Below, piece by piece: positions 1 through 9,348 of a stretch of 58,003 bases of DNA; the first letter of the stretch is position 1; every line of letters begins with the position of its first letter. Below the pieces are notes generated by a model. It saw only the letters and a list, made by a program, of their open reading frames with translations, made no database searches and had not been told where the DNA came from. This stretch comes from Porticoccaceae bacterium. Lineage in GTDB: Bacteria > Pseudomonadota > Gammaproteobacteria > Pseudomonadales > Porticoccaceae. The stretch is taken from positions 38,267 through 96,269 of the forward strand of contig PCCK01000012.1 in the NCBI GenBank assembly GCA_002731695.1. Reading direction: 5' to 3'. The position numbers and the translations under genes are program-made.

Positions 1-1233
1 TTCTCCTCGAGTAAGATCTGAGAGATTTTCGCGCTCTCGCACGAGATACGCGTTATCACCAGATACAATGATCTCTGCGACTTTCGGACGACTATTGTAA
101 TTCGAACTCATTGCAAATCCGTAAGCTCCTGCTGAATGCACACAGAGTAAATCTCCCGAATCAATTGACAACAGTCTGTTCAAACCGAGGAAATCACTGC
201 TTTCGCATACCGGGCCCACCACATCAAAATATGTTTTGGGCTTGTCATTATCTAAGGTGACTGCTTGTATATCCATCCAAGCTTGATACAACGCTGGACG
301 AAGCATGTCATTCATTCCTGCGTCCACTATTGCAAAATTTTTTACATCATTATTTTTGAGGTATTGGACCCGTGTTACGAGATAACCCGCTTCAGCTATA
401 ATGGACCTCCCCGGTTCTAAAACTAACGTTTCATTTCGGCCCGAAAAACAATTTAAAACTGAATTTAGGTATGCTTTAATCGACGGAGGTTCCTCTTTTT
501 CATAACGAACGCCAAGTCCGCCTCCCAAATCAATATGCTCCAAATGTATTCCTTGACTCTTTAGCTTGTCAGATAGCACTATTAGATGCTCGAGTGCCTC
601 TATTATTGGTTGCAATTCAGTTATTTGTGACCCTATATGGCAGTCGATTCCGATTATTCGGATATTTTTTAAACTTTTTGCTTGGCGGTAAATGTTTTCC
701 GCTTCACTAATATCAATACCAAATTTACTTTCTTTGAGTCCTGTTGAAATGTATGGATGGGTGATAGGGTCAACATCGGGGTTGACTCGCACCGAAATCG
801 GCGCAAGTAGTCCGACATCTAAAGCCACTTCGTTCAGTAGCAACAGTTCTTCTTCTGATTCGATATTAAAGCAGTAGATTCCCACCTGTAATGCGCGTTT
901 CATTTCGACTGAAGTTTTTGCTATTCCAGAAAAAACTATTTTCTTTGGATCTCCTCCGGCGATTAAAACTCGCTCTAACTCACCTACAGAAACAATATCG
1001 AACCCTGCGCCTAAACGAGCGAGAATTTGGAGGATAGCGATATTCGAATTAGCTTTGACCGCAAAGCAAATCAGGTGCTTATATCCTTGAAGTGCGTCTT
1101 GGTAAGCTACAAAATTTGATCTTATAGTTGCATGGCTATATATATAGCAGGGCGTAGAGTATCGTTCGGTAAGTTCTTCTATAGAAAGACCCTCTATCCA
1201 CAGTTGTTGTTTTTTTCTAGATAATACACTCAT
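1..1233 (-). CDS. lysA: Diaminopimelate decarboxylase LysA (3' end cut off)
   Basis: Decarboxylates meso-diaminopimelate to L-lysine with PLP, the last step of lysine synthesis in the cytoplasm. My reading of the reverse strand gives 411 codons open to the window edge. It has the PLP-lysine motif FAVKANSN (Lys60), a glycine loop near GGGLGVRYE, the phosphate-binding EPGRSIIAEAG and the C-terminal GPVCESSDFLG segment that brings the second-subunit Cys. LysA is usually about 415 residues, so only a short tail is missing. The ATG at 1233 overlaps the lptM stop as TAATG, so the two are translationally coupled. dapF usually follows and would lie outside the window. Confidence 0.97.
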   Translation of the reverse strand, partial: MSVLSRKKQQLWIEGLSIEELTERYSTPCYIYSHATIRSNFVAYQDALQGYKHLICFAVKANSNIAILQILARLGAGFDIVSVGELERVLIAGGDPKKIVFSGIAKTSVEMKRALQVGIYCFNIESEEELLLLNEVALDVGLLAPISVRVNPDVDPITHPYISTGLKESKFGIDISEAENIYRQAKSLKNIRIIGIDCHIGSQITELQPIIEALEHLIVLSDKLKSQGIHLEHIDLGGGLGVRYEKEEPPSIKAYLNSVLNCFSGRNETLVLEPGRSIIAEAGYLVTRVQYLKNNDVKNFAIVDAGMNDMLRPALYQAWMDIQAVTLDNDKPKTYFDVVGPVCESSDFLGLNRLLSIDSGDLLCVHSAGAYGFAMSSNYNSRPKVAEIIVSGDNAYLVRERENLSDLTRGE

Positions 1234-1373
1234 TAAGAATCACTCGAGATTTCAGTGTAAAAAATTTCTGAGGAATTTTCTGGCAGATAAAGCGGCCCCT
1301 TATTACCGCAGCCAGCAAGTAAGGAAACAATCATTACTGCGAAGATTAAAGTGATACGCGCGTATACCAACAT
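1233..1373 (-). CDS. lptM: LPS-assembly-associated lipoprotein LptM (YifL family)
   Basis: Small 46-residue lipoprotein. The signal peptide ends in the lipobox LLAGC (Cys22) and is followed by the family signature CGNKGPLYLP. In E. coli LptM helps the LptD-LptE translocon mature in the outer membrane. I chose the ATG at 1373 because it gives a normal signal peptide and has a purine-rich GGATAACGGAA just before it; an in-frame ATG at 1436 would add 21 residues and reach close to cyaY. It sits directly upstream of lysA with a TAATG overlap, a common gammaproteobacterial order, and is divergent from cyaY. Confidence 0.88.
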   Translation of the reverse strand: MLVYARITLIFAVMIVSLLAGCGNKGPLYLPENSSEIFYTEISSDS

Positions 1374-1470
1374 TTCCGTTATCCGAGATAAGATGCCAAA
1401 GTATACCGGCGGGAGTGGAAGAAAACACTTAATCATTTATACTGATATCATCTTGATGCAGAGGTAAAAA

Positions 1471-1800
1471 ATGAACGAGCACGAATTCAATCGAATGGTA
1501 GATGAGCTGATGTTTAATCTTGAAGAGGTGCTCGACAATTGCGATGCAGATATAGATAGCGAAAACTCCTCTGGCATGCTCACTCTCACAGTGGAGAGTA
1601 ACAAAAGCCAAATTATACTCTCGCGCCAAGTTACCTCCCGAGAAATATGGCTCGCTGATATAACCGGCGGGTTTCATTTTACTTTGCAAGAAGGAAAGTG
1701 GAGAGATACGCAAGATAATATTTTGCTTGAGCATAAGCTGGAAAAGGCCATTCTAGCCCAGGCCAATGAGAGTGTTACGTTAAATTTTAGCGACTTTTAA
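1471..1800 (+). CDS. cyaY: Iron-sulfur assembly protein CyaY (bacterial frataxin)
   Basis: Frataxin homologue of 109 residues, the usual length. It binds iron and tunes the IscS/IscU Fe-S assembly machine. The N-terminal helix is rich in acidic residues ([14 protein letters not shown], about residues 18-31), as in iron-binding frataxins. The beta-sheet core carries [13 protein letters not shown] and GGFHF, the region matching the conserved NRQ..xQ.WLA and GGYHF segments of E. coli CyaY. A good ribosome site (CAGAGG) lies seven bases before the ATG. It diverges from lptM-lysA and its 3' end overlaps the convergent argH by 14 bases. Confidence 0.93.
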   Translation: MNEHEFNRMVDELMFNLEEVLDNCDADIDSENSSGMLTLTVESNKSQIILSRQVTSREIWLADITGGFHFTLQEGKWRDTQDNILLEHKLEKAILAQANESVTLNFSDF

Positions 1801-3223
1801 TAGTGGTCATAGCGCGATTGGCGGCCTCAGCTACAACAGCAGGTGATGTTCCTCCAAAGTGAGCACGAGACGCTACGGAACCTTTTGCCGTTAGAATATC
1901 AAATACATCTTCCTCAATTTTAGTGGAAAACTGCCTCATTTGAAAAAGACTAAGTTGATGAAGTTCTAAACCTTGCACAATCGCAAAAGCGACAGATTGC
2001 CCAACGATCTCATGTGCCTCGCGGAATGGCACATTTTTATTTACGAGGTAGTCTGCAAGATCTGTTGCGGTCGAGAAACCCTTGGCAGCGGCCTCTAGCA
2101 TGTTATCTTCTCCGACTTTTATGTTGGGAATCATATCAGCAAATGCTCTGAGGCAATCTGATACAGTGTCCACACTATCAAAGAGAGGTTCTTTATCCTC
2201 TTGGTTGTCTTTGTTATATGCAAGTGGTTGTGACTTCATTATTGTAAGAAGTGCCATTAAATTACCTGTGATCCTTCCAGATTTACCACGAACTAGTTCT
2301 GGAACATCAGGATTTTTCTTTTGAGGCATTATCGAAGAGCCGGTACAAAATCGATCCGGTAGCGTTACGAAATTAAACTGTGCGGAAGTCCAGAGCACTA
2401 GCTCCTCAGCCATCCGTGAGAGATGTGACATTAGGATGCTGGCAACAGAACAGAATTCTATGGCAAAGTCTCGGTCGCTCACCGAATCGAGGGAGTTTAC
2501 AGTCGGTCTTGCAAAGCCAAGTTTTGATGCCGTGAATTTTCGGTCGATTGGAAAGGTTGTTCCTGCGAGAGCTGCAGCCCCTAATGGACATTGATTCAAG
2601 CGTGCTCTGCAGTCTGTCAATCTACCGTAATCACGCTCCAACATTTCATTCCAAGCTAATAGATGATGACCTAGGGTTACCGGTTGTGCGATCTGTAGAT
2701 GGGTAAAACCCGGCATAATCGTTCCAGAATGGTATGACGCTAACTCAATAATGCCTCGCTGCAAGTTGAATAGTAGTGTGTTTATAGAGTCTATTTGATT
2801 GCGAAGCCACAGACGGAGATCGGTCGCGACTTGGTCATTGCGAGAACGGCCTGTGTGCAGTTTCTTCCCAACCGCGCCAATTCTTTGAACGAGAGCCGCC
2901 TCAATATTCATGTGGACATCTTCTAGCTCCAACAGCCAGTTGAACTTATTATTGACGATTTCTTTTTTAATCTGTTCTAAGCCGTTTACGATTTTTTCTG
3001 TTTCGCCTGAGGTTAATATGCCCACATGTTCAAGCATTTGCGCGTGAGCTATCGAGCCGAGGATATCTTCGTCAAAAAGACGTTTGTCAAAAGAGAGAGA
3101 TGCGGTAAAACGTTTTACAAAGTCATCGATGGGCTCATTAAAACGACCGCCCCAAGACACATTGACAGATTCCTTGGCAATTTTTTTGTTGGCTGACTCT
3201 GATTCGTCCATTGTTCTTGCCAT
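1787..3223 (-). CDS. argH: Argininosuccinate lyase ArgH
   Basis: Cleaves argininosuccinate to arginine and fumarate, the last step of arginine synthesis, as a cytoplasmic homotetramer. The 478-residue protein shows the fumarase/aspartase superfamily signature [12 protein letters not shown] (295-306) with the catalytic Ser on the flexible loop, plus HTGRSRND (123-130) and FTHLQIAQP. The first 20 or so residues before NVSWGGRF are a variable extension, so the start is uncertain: ATG 3223 or ATG 3211 are both possible and neither has a strong ribosome site. It is transcribed toward cyaY and diverges from hemC across a 215-base gap. Confidence 0.97.
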   Translation of the reverse strand: MARTMDESESANKKIAKESVNVSWGGRFNEPIDDFVKRFTASLSFDKRLFDEDILGSIAHAQMLEHVGILTSGETEKIVNGLEQIKKEIVNNKFNWLLELEDVHMNIEAALVQRIGAVGKKLHTGRSRNDQVATDLRLWLRNQIDSINTLLFNLQRGIIELASYHSGTIMPGFTHLQIAQPVTLGHHLLAWNEMLERDYGRLTDCRARLNQCPLGAAALAGTTFPIDRKFTASKLGFARPTVNSLDSVSDRDFAIEFCSVASILMSHLSRMAEELVLWTSAQFNFVTLPDRFCTGSSIMPQKKNPDVPELVRGKSGRITGNLMALLTIMKSQPLAYNKDNQEDKEPLFDSVDTVSDCLRAFADMIPNIKVGEDNMLEAAAKGFSTATDLADYLVNKNVPFREAHEIVGQSVAFAIVQGLELHQLSLFQMRQFSTKIEEDVFDILTAKGSVASRAHFGGTSPAVVAEAANRAMTTIKSR

Positions 3224-3243
3224 AAATTATTAATTTTTTTTGT

Positions 3244-3249
3244 ATTATA
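3244..3249 (-). promoter_or_regulatory. Possible -10 box for argH
   Basis: On the minus strand positions 3249-3244 read TATAAT, 20 bases before the argH ATG at 3223. No good -35 box is seen at the expected distance (the best is TTTTCT or similar), and the leader would be short. This is a consensus match in AT-rich DNA, so support is modest. The same 215-base gap must also hold the hemC promoter; I found no convincing paired boxes for it. Confidence 0.3.
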
Positions 3250-3438
3250 ACTAAATGCTCTCGTCAGAAAAATCTATAACTCTTGTCAAGGGTTAAAAAG
3301 GTTACGAATTATTTTAGAGACTAAACTTTACTAAGAGGTATCAGTGTCAAAGTGTTGAGTGTAAAAAATTCACGAACGACTGGCAATGGGCAATAAAACG
3401 TTGATAATAAGTTTATTTTAATTGCAGAGGTTATAAAT

Positions 3439-4371
3439 GTGACGGAATCTATCCGCATTGCAACTAGGCGAAGCCCCTTGGCAATTTGGCAAGCAGATTT
3501 CGTCAAAGAAAAAATATCGGAATTGAATCCAAGATTAAAGGTAGAGTTGGTCGCAATGAATACGAAGGGTGATCAAGCTCTTGATGCTGCGCTCTCAGGG
3601 ATTGGAGGTAAGGGATTATTTATTAATGAACTGGAGAGCGCGTTGCTTGATGGACGTGCTGACATTGCTGTTCATTCACTAAAGGATATGCCAAACACAT
3701 TGTCAGAAGATTTTTGTTTGGGCGCAGTATGTGCTCGAGGAAATCCGTGTGATGCCTTGGTGACGAACTTGTCAAGTCCATTAAAAAATCTTAAACCCGG
3801 CTCGGTTGTTGGTACATCGAGTCTTCGTCGTCGTAGTCAGTTATTGGCAGCCCATCCCCACCTTGAGGTCAAAGAAATTCGAGGTAATGTTAATACTCGC
3901 TTGGATAAGCTAGACGATGGAAGTTACCATGCAATTATTCTCGCTTCTATTGGTTTAGAAAGACTTAATTTACATCACCGAATTTCCTCTCGTTTATCAA
4001 TTAAAGAAATGTTGCCGGCACCAGGGCAAGGAGCCATTGCCATCCAATGTAAGGTTGTAGATAAAAGTATTAAGTCTTTAATTTTGCCACTTCATGACAG
4101 GATTTCAGGGTTTTGTGTGACTGCCGAAAGGTCGGTGAGCGCTCGTCTAAATGGAAACTGTAAAGTTCCTATTGCGGCATATGCCGAGTTGGTAAGAGGG
4201 AGCAATGAAATTGTTTTAAGGGCCATGGTTGGAAGTATAGATGGCACGTCGATATTATGTGCACAGGACCGAGATTGTCCAAACAATGCGGTTAAGTTGG
4301 GGAATAGAGTTGGCGACAAATTACTTGGGCTCGGCGCCGATAAAATCCTAAATGATGTAGCTGGAATCTGA
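3439..4371 (+). CDS. hemC: Hydroxymethylbilane synthase (porphobilinogen deaminase) HemC
   Basis: Joins four porphobilinogen units into hydroxymethylbilane for heme. The 310-residue protein has the dipyrromethane-cofactor Cys241 in LNGNCKVPIAAY, the catalytic Asp83 in HSLKDMP and the substrate-binding GTSSLRRRSQL (125-135). The start is GTG at 3439, preceded by CAGAGG; no in-frame ATG lies nearby and the next residues match the family N-terminus (IRIATRRSPLAIWQA). It heads a four-gene run hemC-hemD-hemX-hemY with short gaps or overlaps, so it is probably one operon. Confidence 0.97.
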   Translation: MTESIRIATRRSPLAIWQADFVKEKISELNPRLKVELVAMNTKGDQALDAALSGIGGKGLFINELESALLDGRADIAVHSLKDMPNTLSEDFCLGAVCARGNPCDALVTNLSSPLKNLKPGSVVGTSSLRRRSQLLAAHPHLEVKEIRGNVNTRLDKLDDGSYHAIILASIGLERLNLHHRISSRLSIKEMLPAPGQGAIAIQCKVVDKSIKSLILPLHDRISGFCVTAERSVSARLNGNCKVPIAAYAELVRGSNEIVLRAMVGSIDGTSILCAQDRDCPNNAVKLGNRVGDKLLGLGADKILNDVAGI

Positions 4372-4385
4372 GTCGGTAGGTCGTT

Positions 4386-5150
4386 ATGAATTGCCAAAGA
4401 AAAGTATTGCTGATTCGCGCTCAGCGAGTTGATGACGAGTTAGTTAGACAGTTAGATGATGCAATGACTAATGTCCTTTGTATTCCTATTACTCGCATTG
4501 AGGAGATCGAGCGAGATGAACGTATAAAAACTAATATCCTTGATTTTGATCACTTTGACATTGCCATATTTGTAAGTGTACATGCAGCACGCATAGGGTT
4601 ATCTTTATTGGAGGAATATTGGCCGATGTTGCCTCGTCATATGGTGTTTTTTGCTATTGGCGCTCAAACTGCCGAATGCGTCAGTCACCATAACTTAGAG
4701 GTAATCTCACCCTCAACGGAAACAACGGAAGGTCTTCTCTCCCTTCACGGACTAAAGGATGTCAGATCTAAAAGAATTGTTATCTTCAGGGGGCAGGGTG
4801 GTCGCGAAAAACTCGCCTGCGAGCTAGCGAAACGAGGAGCGCAGGTCACCTATTCTGAACTCTATAGGCGGGTAACTGACGAGCAGAACTTAAAAAATGC
4901 GTTAATGGTGTTGCCATCAATAGACTGTCTGGTTGCTCATAGTGCAGCATCACTTAAGTTATTAGGTCCTCCATCTCGTCTGATCGCGTCCAATTTGAGG
5001 GTCGTTGTGCCGAGTGATCGAGTTGGTGGCTACGCGGCTGATATGGGTTATCGTCTATTGAATGTTGCAAAGGGCGCAGCTCCGCACTCAGTGTGTGAAG
5101 CCGTGATGTCTGCTCTCACAGAGACAACGGCAACAACGCAGTTCTTTTGA
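4386..5150 (+). CDS. hemD: Uroporphyrinogen-III synthase HemD
   Basis: Cyclises hydroxymethylbilane to uroporphyrinogen III with inversion of ring D. The 254-residue protein has the loosely conserved two-lobe fold pattern: VLLIRAQRVDDELVRQL at the N-terminus, IFVSVHAARIGL (a divergent form of the usual FTSxNAV segment), FAIGAQTAEC, IFRGQGGREKLACELAKRG and a late LVAHSAASLKLL. HemD is poorly conserved in general, so position directly after hemC (14-base gap) and before hemX supports the call strongly. Confidence 0.93.
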   Translation: MNCQRKVLLIRAQRVDDELVRQLDDAMTNVLCIPITRIEEIERDERIKTNILDFDHFDIAIFVSVHAARIGLSLLEEYWPMLPRHMVFFAIGAQTAECVSHHNLEVISPSTETTEGLLSLHGLKDVRSKRIVIFRGQGGREKLACELAKRGAQVTYSELYRRVTDEQNLKNALMVLPSIDCLVAHSAASLKLLGPPSRLIASNLRVVVPSDRVGGYAADMGYRLLNVAKGAAPHSVCEAVMSALTETTATTQFF

Positions 5151-5197
5151 ATTGAGGTAGTGCTGAGTAATTTTTCTTAAAAACGTGGAGTTGATAA

Positions 5198-6253
5198 GTG
5201 CCCAATTCGGATAAGCCAACAGAGAAACAAATTAAAATAGCTCAGGTGGGGAGACCTTGGTCAAAAAATATTTTTTTGATTTTAGTTCTATTTGCAATAG
5301 TAGTTTCTATAATGTTTTTCTTGTGGTACCACCAAAAACTTTCTGTGGACAATTCTTTGAAGTCTATTTTTTCTAAGGTGTCTAGTTTGGAGACTAGCAT
5401 CACCCGTGAAAAAGCGATCACTAGTGATTTCCGTCAACAATTATCAAAATCTAATCTGCTTATCGATCGAGTGACAAGTCTGGAAAAGTTCATTAATAAA
5501 ACAGCGAAATTAACGACGGAGAGTAGCGATTTTTCGGGAGATAAATGGTTACTTATGGAGTCCATTTACCTGATGAGATTAGCGAAACATGAAGCAAAAA
5601 TTAGTCGAAATGTTGAAGACATGGTGCGTTTATTGACACTTATCGATGACATTTTTGCCGAATTAAATGATCCAAACTTTTTATCTGTCCGCGCTGCTCT
5701 TGCTATGGATATTAAGGATCTAAAAGCTATGAGGAGTAATAATTTCGAGGAAATATTTTTGGAAATATCGGATATCGGCGAGAAAATTTTTCTGCTAGAA
5801 AGTACAAAAAGTTCGACATATTCTATTGCTCCTATCTTGGAGAAGCCGACTCCGGACACTCTCGATTCAAAAACAGGTGGGTTAGGTTTGTGGCAGAAGC
5901 TAGAGGGCTTTATTAGCATCCAAAAACATAGTGATTCCATCCCACCATTACTTGATAGTCAGCAAGAATCATACGTGAGGTCTGCTTTGCTGAGTTTTTT
6001 GTTACAAGCGAGATACGCTCTATTTCTTGAACAAGGAACCATCTATAGGATTAATTTATTAGAGGCGGCGGACACTGTCGATCGATTTTTTCCACTAAAA
6101 AGCAATGCCGTAGCTCTTTCGCATCAGCTACGGCGATTAGCGGAGCAACCTGTCAACCGTGTATCTCTGAGTATTGAACGATCTGATAATGCATTTGCGG
6201 CTGTAATAGGAACAGAAATGATGGATTCAGAAAGCTTGGACGATCGGCCATGA
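5198..6253 (+). CDS. hemX: HemX-like inner-membrane protein of the heme operon
   Basis: Single-pass inner-membrane protein of 351 residues: a short charged cytoplasmic tail, one membrane segment at about residues 24-44, then a coiled-coil stretch (about 52-100) and a helical periplasmic domain ending in LRRLAEQPVNR. This matches the HemX family, often misnamed uroporphyrin-III C-methyltransferase although it has no methyltransferase motifs. Its exact role in heme synthesis is not settled. The start is GTG at 5198, with a GTGGAG about 11 bases before it. The last four bases overlap the hemY ATG as ATGA. Confidence 0.9.
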   Translation: MPNSDKPTEKQIKIAQVGRPWSKNIFLILVLFAIVVSIMFFLWYHQKLSVDNSLKSIFSKVSSLETSITREKAITSDFRQQLSKSNLLIDRVTSLEKFINKTAKLTTESSDFSGDKWLLMESIYLMRLAKHEAKISRNVEDMVRLLTLIDDIFAELNDPNFLSVRAALAMDIKDLKAMRSNNFEEIFLEISDIGEKIFLLESTKSSTYSIAPILEKPTPDTLDSKTGGLGLWQKLEGFISIQKHSDSIPPLLDSQQESYVRSALLSFLLQARYALFLEQGTIYRINLLEAADTVDRFFPLKSNAVALSHQLRRLAEQPVNRVSLSIERSDNAFAAVIGTEMMDSESLDDRP

Positions 6254-7461
6254 GGAGCTATTTAATAGTTTTAATTCTGACCGTGCTTTTCGGAGCATTT
6301 TTTGTGGGGATAGTGCAAGGGCATCAAGGATACATATTAGTTGTACTCGACCAAATGAGTATTGAAATGAATATTTGGATGGCAGGTTTAATGTTTTGTG
6401 TAATTGTGTTTCTTGCCATTGCTGTAAGTTTGATTTTTTTAGATCTGTCATCGGGTTTTGGTTTGAAGAAGAAGTGGATGGATCATATACAGACCAAAAG
6501 TTTTAAGTCTACGGTGATTGGGCTTCAAAGTTATGTGCTCGGTTCTTGGGACGATGCAGTCCAACAGTTGTCTTTTGAAAAGAAACCTATACTTCCAAAA
6601 GAAATTTTATTGCAATATTTGGCAAAGGCAGAGGCAAATGACGGTAACTTAGATCGAGCAAGAGAGATTATAGAAGAACTTAAGAGACGTTTTCCAAAAC
6701 AAAGATCGGAGGCCGATCTGCTGCTTGCTGGAGTGCTTTGCGACGAGAGTAGATATCCTGAGGCTGAGGATTTACTTTGGGAAGCACACCAGCGAGATTC
6801 TTCCAATTGGTTAATCATTGAAAATCTTGTGACCATAAGTTACGGAAATCAAAATTGGACTAGAATTTGCGAGCTTTTCCCCTTGCTAAGAAATAGTAAA
6901 AGCGTGTCATCCAAAAAAAAGATTTATGTTGAGGAAAAAGCGTATCAAGCGAAAATTCTGAATTTCTTAGAAGCATTTAGTGATGATGCCCAAGCGAAGC
7001 GTAAAAAATTGCAAGAACTTTGGAAAAGTATTCCTCGCACATACCGAAAATCATCAACTGTCATAGTTACTTTTACCAACGCGTTAAATTCAGTCGGATT
7101 AGGTTCCGATGCAAAAATTCTTCTTGAAAAGGAGCTGGTCAAGCGGTGGTGCCCTCTCTTGGTCTCTCAATTTGGAAAAATAGAAGAGCCCACAACTCTT
7201 GATCATCTTGCTAGCGCAGAGTCATGGTTAAAACAGCATCCGAATGATGGTGAGCTTCTTCTCGCTTTGGGACGGATTTCAAGGAGATTAGATTTTTTTG
7301 CGAAAGCAACAGATTATCTTGAGCAGCTTCTAGCACAAAATTACTCTACAGCTGCAATGACTGAGTTAGCAGCAGTAAAAATAAATTTAGGTGAAATGAC
7401 TTGTGCAATTCACCTTTATCAAAGCACACTCGATTCCATAACCCACAGTCAGGCCTCTTAA
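6250..7461 (+). CDS. hemY: HemY-like TPR membrane protein
   Basis: A 403-residue proteobacterial HemY protein, unrelated to the protoporphyrinogen oxidase also called HemY. Two N-terminal membrane segments (about 3-22 and 42-64) enclose a short loop containing GHQGYILV, where family members usually have a D-G-Y-V-like stretch. The rest is helical with TPR-like repeats (for example LLAGVLCDESRYPEAEDLLWEAH and the C-terminal half). It overlaps hemX by four bases, indicating coupled translation. It ends six bases before the convergent mnmC end. Confidence 0.9.
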   Translation: MRSYLIVLILTVLFGAFFVGIVQGHQGYILVVLDQMSIEMNIWMAGLMFCVIVFLAIAVSLIFLDLSSGFGLKKKWMDHIQTKSFKSTVIGLQSYVLGSWDDAVQQLSFEKKPILPKEILLQYLAKAEANDGNLDRAREIIEELKRRFPKQRSEADLLLAGVLCDESRYPEAEDLLWEAHQRDSSNWLIIENLVTISYGNQNWTRICELFPLLRNSKSVSSKKKIYVEEKAYQAKILNFLEAFSDDAQAKRKKLQELWKSIPRTYRKSSTVIVTFTNALNSVGLGSDAKILLEKELVKRWCPLLVSQFGKIEEPTTLDHLASAESWLKQHPNDGELLLALGRISRRLDFFAKATDYLEQLLAQNYSTAAMTELAAVKINLGEMTCAIHLYQSTLDSITHSQAS

Positions 7462-7467
7462 TGCGTA

Positions 7468-8763
7468 TCAAAGCTGCTTTTTTTTCAAGGCTCTTATTAT
7501 AAAACGTGCAGGATGCATGGCTAAGAGAAGATCTTGCTCTAATGGAGAAGGTTGTCTCGCTATTTCAGCGGCAAGTATCTGTGCGCATAATGGTGCGTAA
7601 CTTAAGCCTCGGGATCCTAAACCGCAGTGGATATAAAGATTTGGTAAGTAGGTTCCGTATGTTGCAATTTGGCTTTTCGCATCTTCTCGCAGCCCAGCGA
7701 ATGCCTCCCTCATTACCTTTAAATTGGGTACTGCTCCCGCAATAGGAAGGTAATCTGGTGTTGTGCAGCGGAAATCGGCTCGTCCGTCAAGTTTGGCCGA
7801 ACTGAAGCGTTTTGTAAGTTCTCTTAGCAGTGGATCATTAGAACTAAGTTTTTCGAGATTTGTTTTGTGGTCAGAAGTACAGAGCGCTTGATCTTCGGAA
7901 GTGCTATAAGATGCGCCGCAACTATGCGCTCCACTAATGGACGGAGTGAAATAACCGCGCCCGCATATGACAGTGCGGAGTTTAATACTGGCAATGGTGC
8001 TAGGGATATCAGTTACTTGTCCGCGTACTTTTTTTACGGGTAAAAATTGCGTTTGCGTGAAATTAAGACATTCAAAGGCATTCGCTAAAACTAATATAGG
8101 CGTTTCAGCCAACTGATTCTCGCTAAGGTCAAAAAGAGACCATGTATTTAGTTTTGGTCTGTACTTAATTCTTTGGACTACAGCTTTTTTTAAGCTGATG
8201 TTTGGATGTTCTAATAATCTTTCACAAACTGCCACCGGAGGAAGCCAGCCTAGAGAAGGAAAATAAAGGGCATTGGGTGAGGATAGAGCGAGACCGCTAA
8301 CTTTTTTTATATCTTGTTTGTTTATAAGCTTCAAAAAAGACTTGTTTTGACCAAAAGTCTGAAAAATTGTCCTCTGTGTTTGAGCATTATGGGTGCTAGT
8401 TGGCAGGATCATGACTCCACACTGTTCTCCCAGTCCTGATCGCCAAAATGATTCATAAAAGCTACTAGCATTTACGATTGCTTTAAAATTTATTTGAGGC
8501 AACGGGGTAATGTGACGGGATAGCCGAGGATAAATTACAGCTTGCCTGTTTCCCGATCCTCCTTGAGCAGGTCGTTCATGCCGATCAATTATAGTGACGT
8601 TATATCCAATATTCGCCAAAGCAGAAGCGGTCGTGCAACCAGCTAATCCTGCGCCCAAGATTGTCACATCTTTTTTAAACGAAACTTTATGTGGTTCACT
8701 GTTAAGATGCCAATTGGGTAATGATTTTTGACTTTTTTGACAAAGTTGATTTTTCTTTCTCAT
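7468..8763 (-). CDS. mnmC: Stand-alone MnmC oxidoreductase domain (FAD-dependent tRNA cmnm5U34 demodification)
   Basis: FAD enzyme that removes the carboxymethyl group from cmnm5(s2)U34 in tRNA to give nm5(s2)U34. The 431 residues contain the dinucleotide-binding ILGAGLAG (35-42), the family-specific GNRQAVIYPRLS (71-82), FRCTTPDYLPIAGAVP late in the protein and GLGSRGLSYAPL near the C-terminus. E. coli MnmC is a fusion whose N-terminal SAM methyltransferase half makes mnm5U; here that half is absent and only about 30 residues precede the FAD domain, containing a linker-like SLPNWHLNSEP. The ATG overlaps the upstream flavodoxin stop as ATGA, so the two are coupled. No MnmC(m) partner is visible in the window. 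Confidence 0.85.
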   Translation of the reverse strand: MRKKNQLCQKSQKSLPNWHLNSEPHKVSFKKDVTILGAGLAGCTTASALANIGYNVTIIDRHERPAQGGSGNRQAVIYPRLSRHITPLPQINFKAIVNASSFYESFWRSGLGEQCGVMILPTSTHNAQTQRTIFQTFGQNKSFLKLINKQDIKKVSGLALSSPNALYFPSLGWLPPVAVCERLLEHPNISLKKAVVQRIKYRPKLNTWSLFDLSENQLAETPILVLANAFECLNFTQTQFLPVKKVRGQVTDIPSTIASIKLRTVICGRGYFTPSISGAHSCGASYSTSEDQALCTSDHKTNLEKLSSNDPLLRELTKRFSSAKLDGRADFRCTTPDYLPIAGAVPNLKVMREAFAGLREDAKSQIATYGTYLPNLYIHCGLGSRGLSYAPLCAQILAAEIARQPSPLEQDLLLAMHPARFIIRALKKKQL

Positions 8764-9299
8764 TGTTTAAGCGAGCTATACTCTTTGATGATTTGCTCAC
8801 ACCATTTCGCAATACTCGCGTCACTGGTGTGTGACTGGTTTTCGTCATCAAGTGCCAACCCAACAAAAAAGGTCTTTTCTTTATTTAGGGCCCTTGAATT
8901 GTTAAAATCATAATCTTTGTTTGGCCATTCTCCGATGGTCCGCGCTCCAAGTTTCCTCACTTTATGCCACAAGTAACCCATTGCGTCTTGAAACCAGTCA
9001 GGATAACCCACTTGATCCCCTAATCCGTACACAGCGATTATTTTTCCTTTGATGTGGATTGAATTGATAAGATCCCACTGTTCCTCCCAGTCCTCTTGCA
9101 ACTCTCCGTAATCCCATGTGGGGATACCGAAAATCAGAAAATCATACTTTGACATTGAGTCGATCTTGGTTAAAGCAATATTGTAAAGAGTCACGCTGGG
9201 GTAACCGACGAGTTTGTCTATGTTATCTCGAATTTTCTCTCCCGCCATTTCGGTATAGCAAGTGGTGCTTCCGAAAAAAAGCCCAATTTTTATACGCAT
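8760..9299 (-). CDS. fldB: Long-chain flavodoxin, FldB-like
   Basis: FMN-binding one-electron carrier. The 179 residues carry the phosphate loop FFGSTTCYTEMAGEKI at the N-terminus, the aromatic FMN stacking region PTWDYGELQEDWE, and the GLGDQVGYPDWFQDAMGYL segment followed by long-chain features seen in FldB (FVGLALDDENQ, WCEQI at the end). I prefer ATG 9299 (MRIKIGLFFG); an in-frame ATG at 9311 would put the purine-rich GGCAGAG directly against the start. It lies 49 bases after trmL and overlaps mnmC as ATGA, so it probably shares their transcript. Assignment to FldB over FldA is by resemblance. Confidence 0.88.
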   Translation of the reverse strand: MRIKIGLFFGSTTCYTEMAGEKIRDNIDKLVGYPSVTLYNIALTKIDSMSKYDFLIFGIPTWDYGELQEDWEEQWDLINSIHIKGKIIAVYGLGDQVGYPDWFQDAMGYLWHKVRKLGARTIGEWPNKDYDFNNSRALNKEKTFFVGLALDDENQSHTSDASIAKWCEQIIKEYSSLKQ

Positions 9300-9348
9300 A
9301 GTGTCACACATCTCTGCCCTAATGATATTTCTCGTTAGTTTATACGTC

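Noticed and set aside
1429-1734. Reverse-strand frame of 101 residues over cyaY
   Set aside because: It lies antisense to the clear frataxin gene and has no family resemblance.
3283-3314. TTGTCA as a -35 box for hemC
   Set aside because: No acceptable -10 box lies 16-18 bases downstream.
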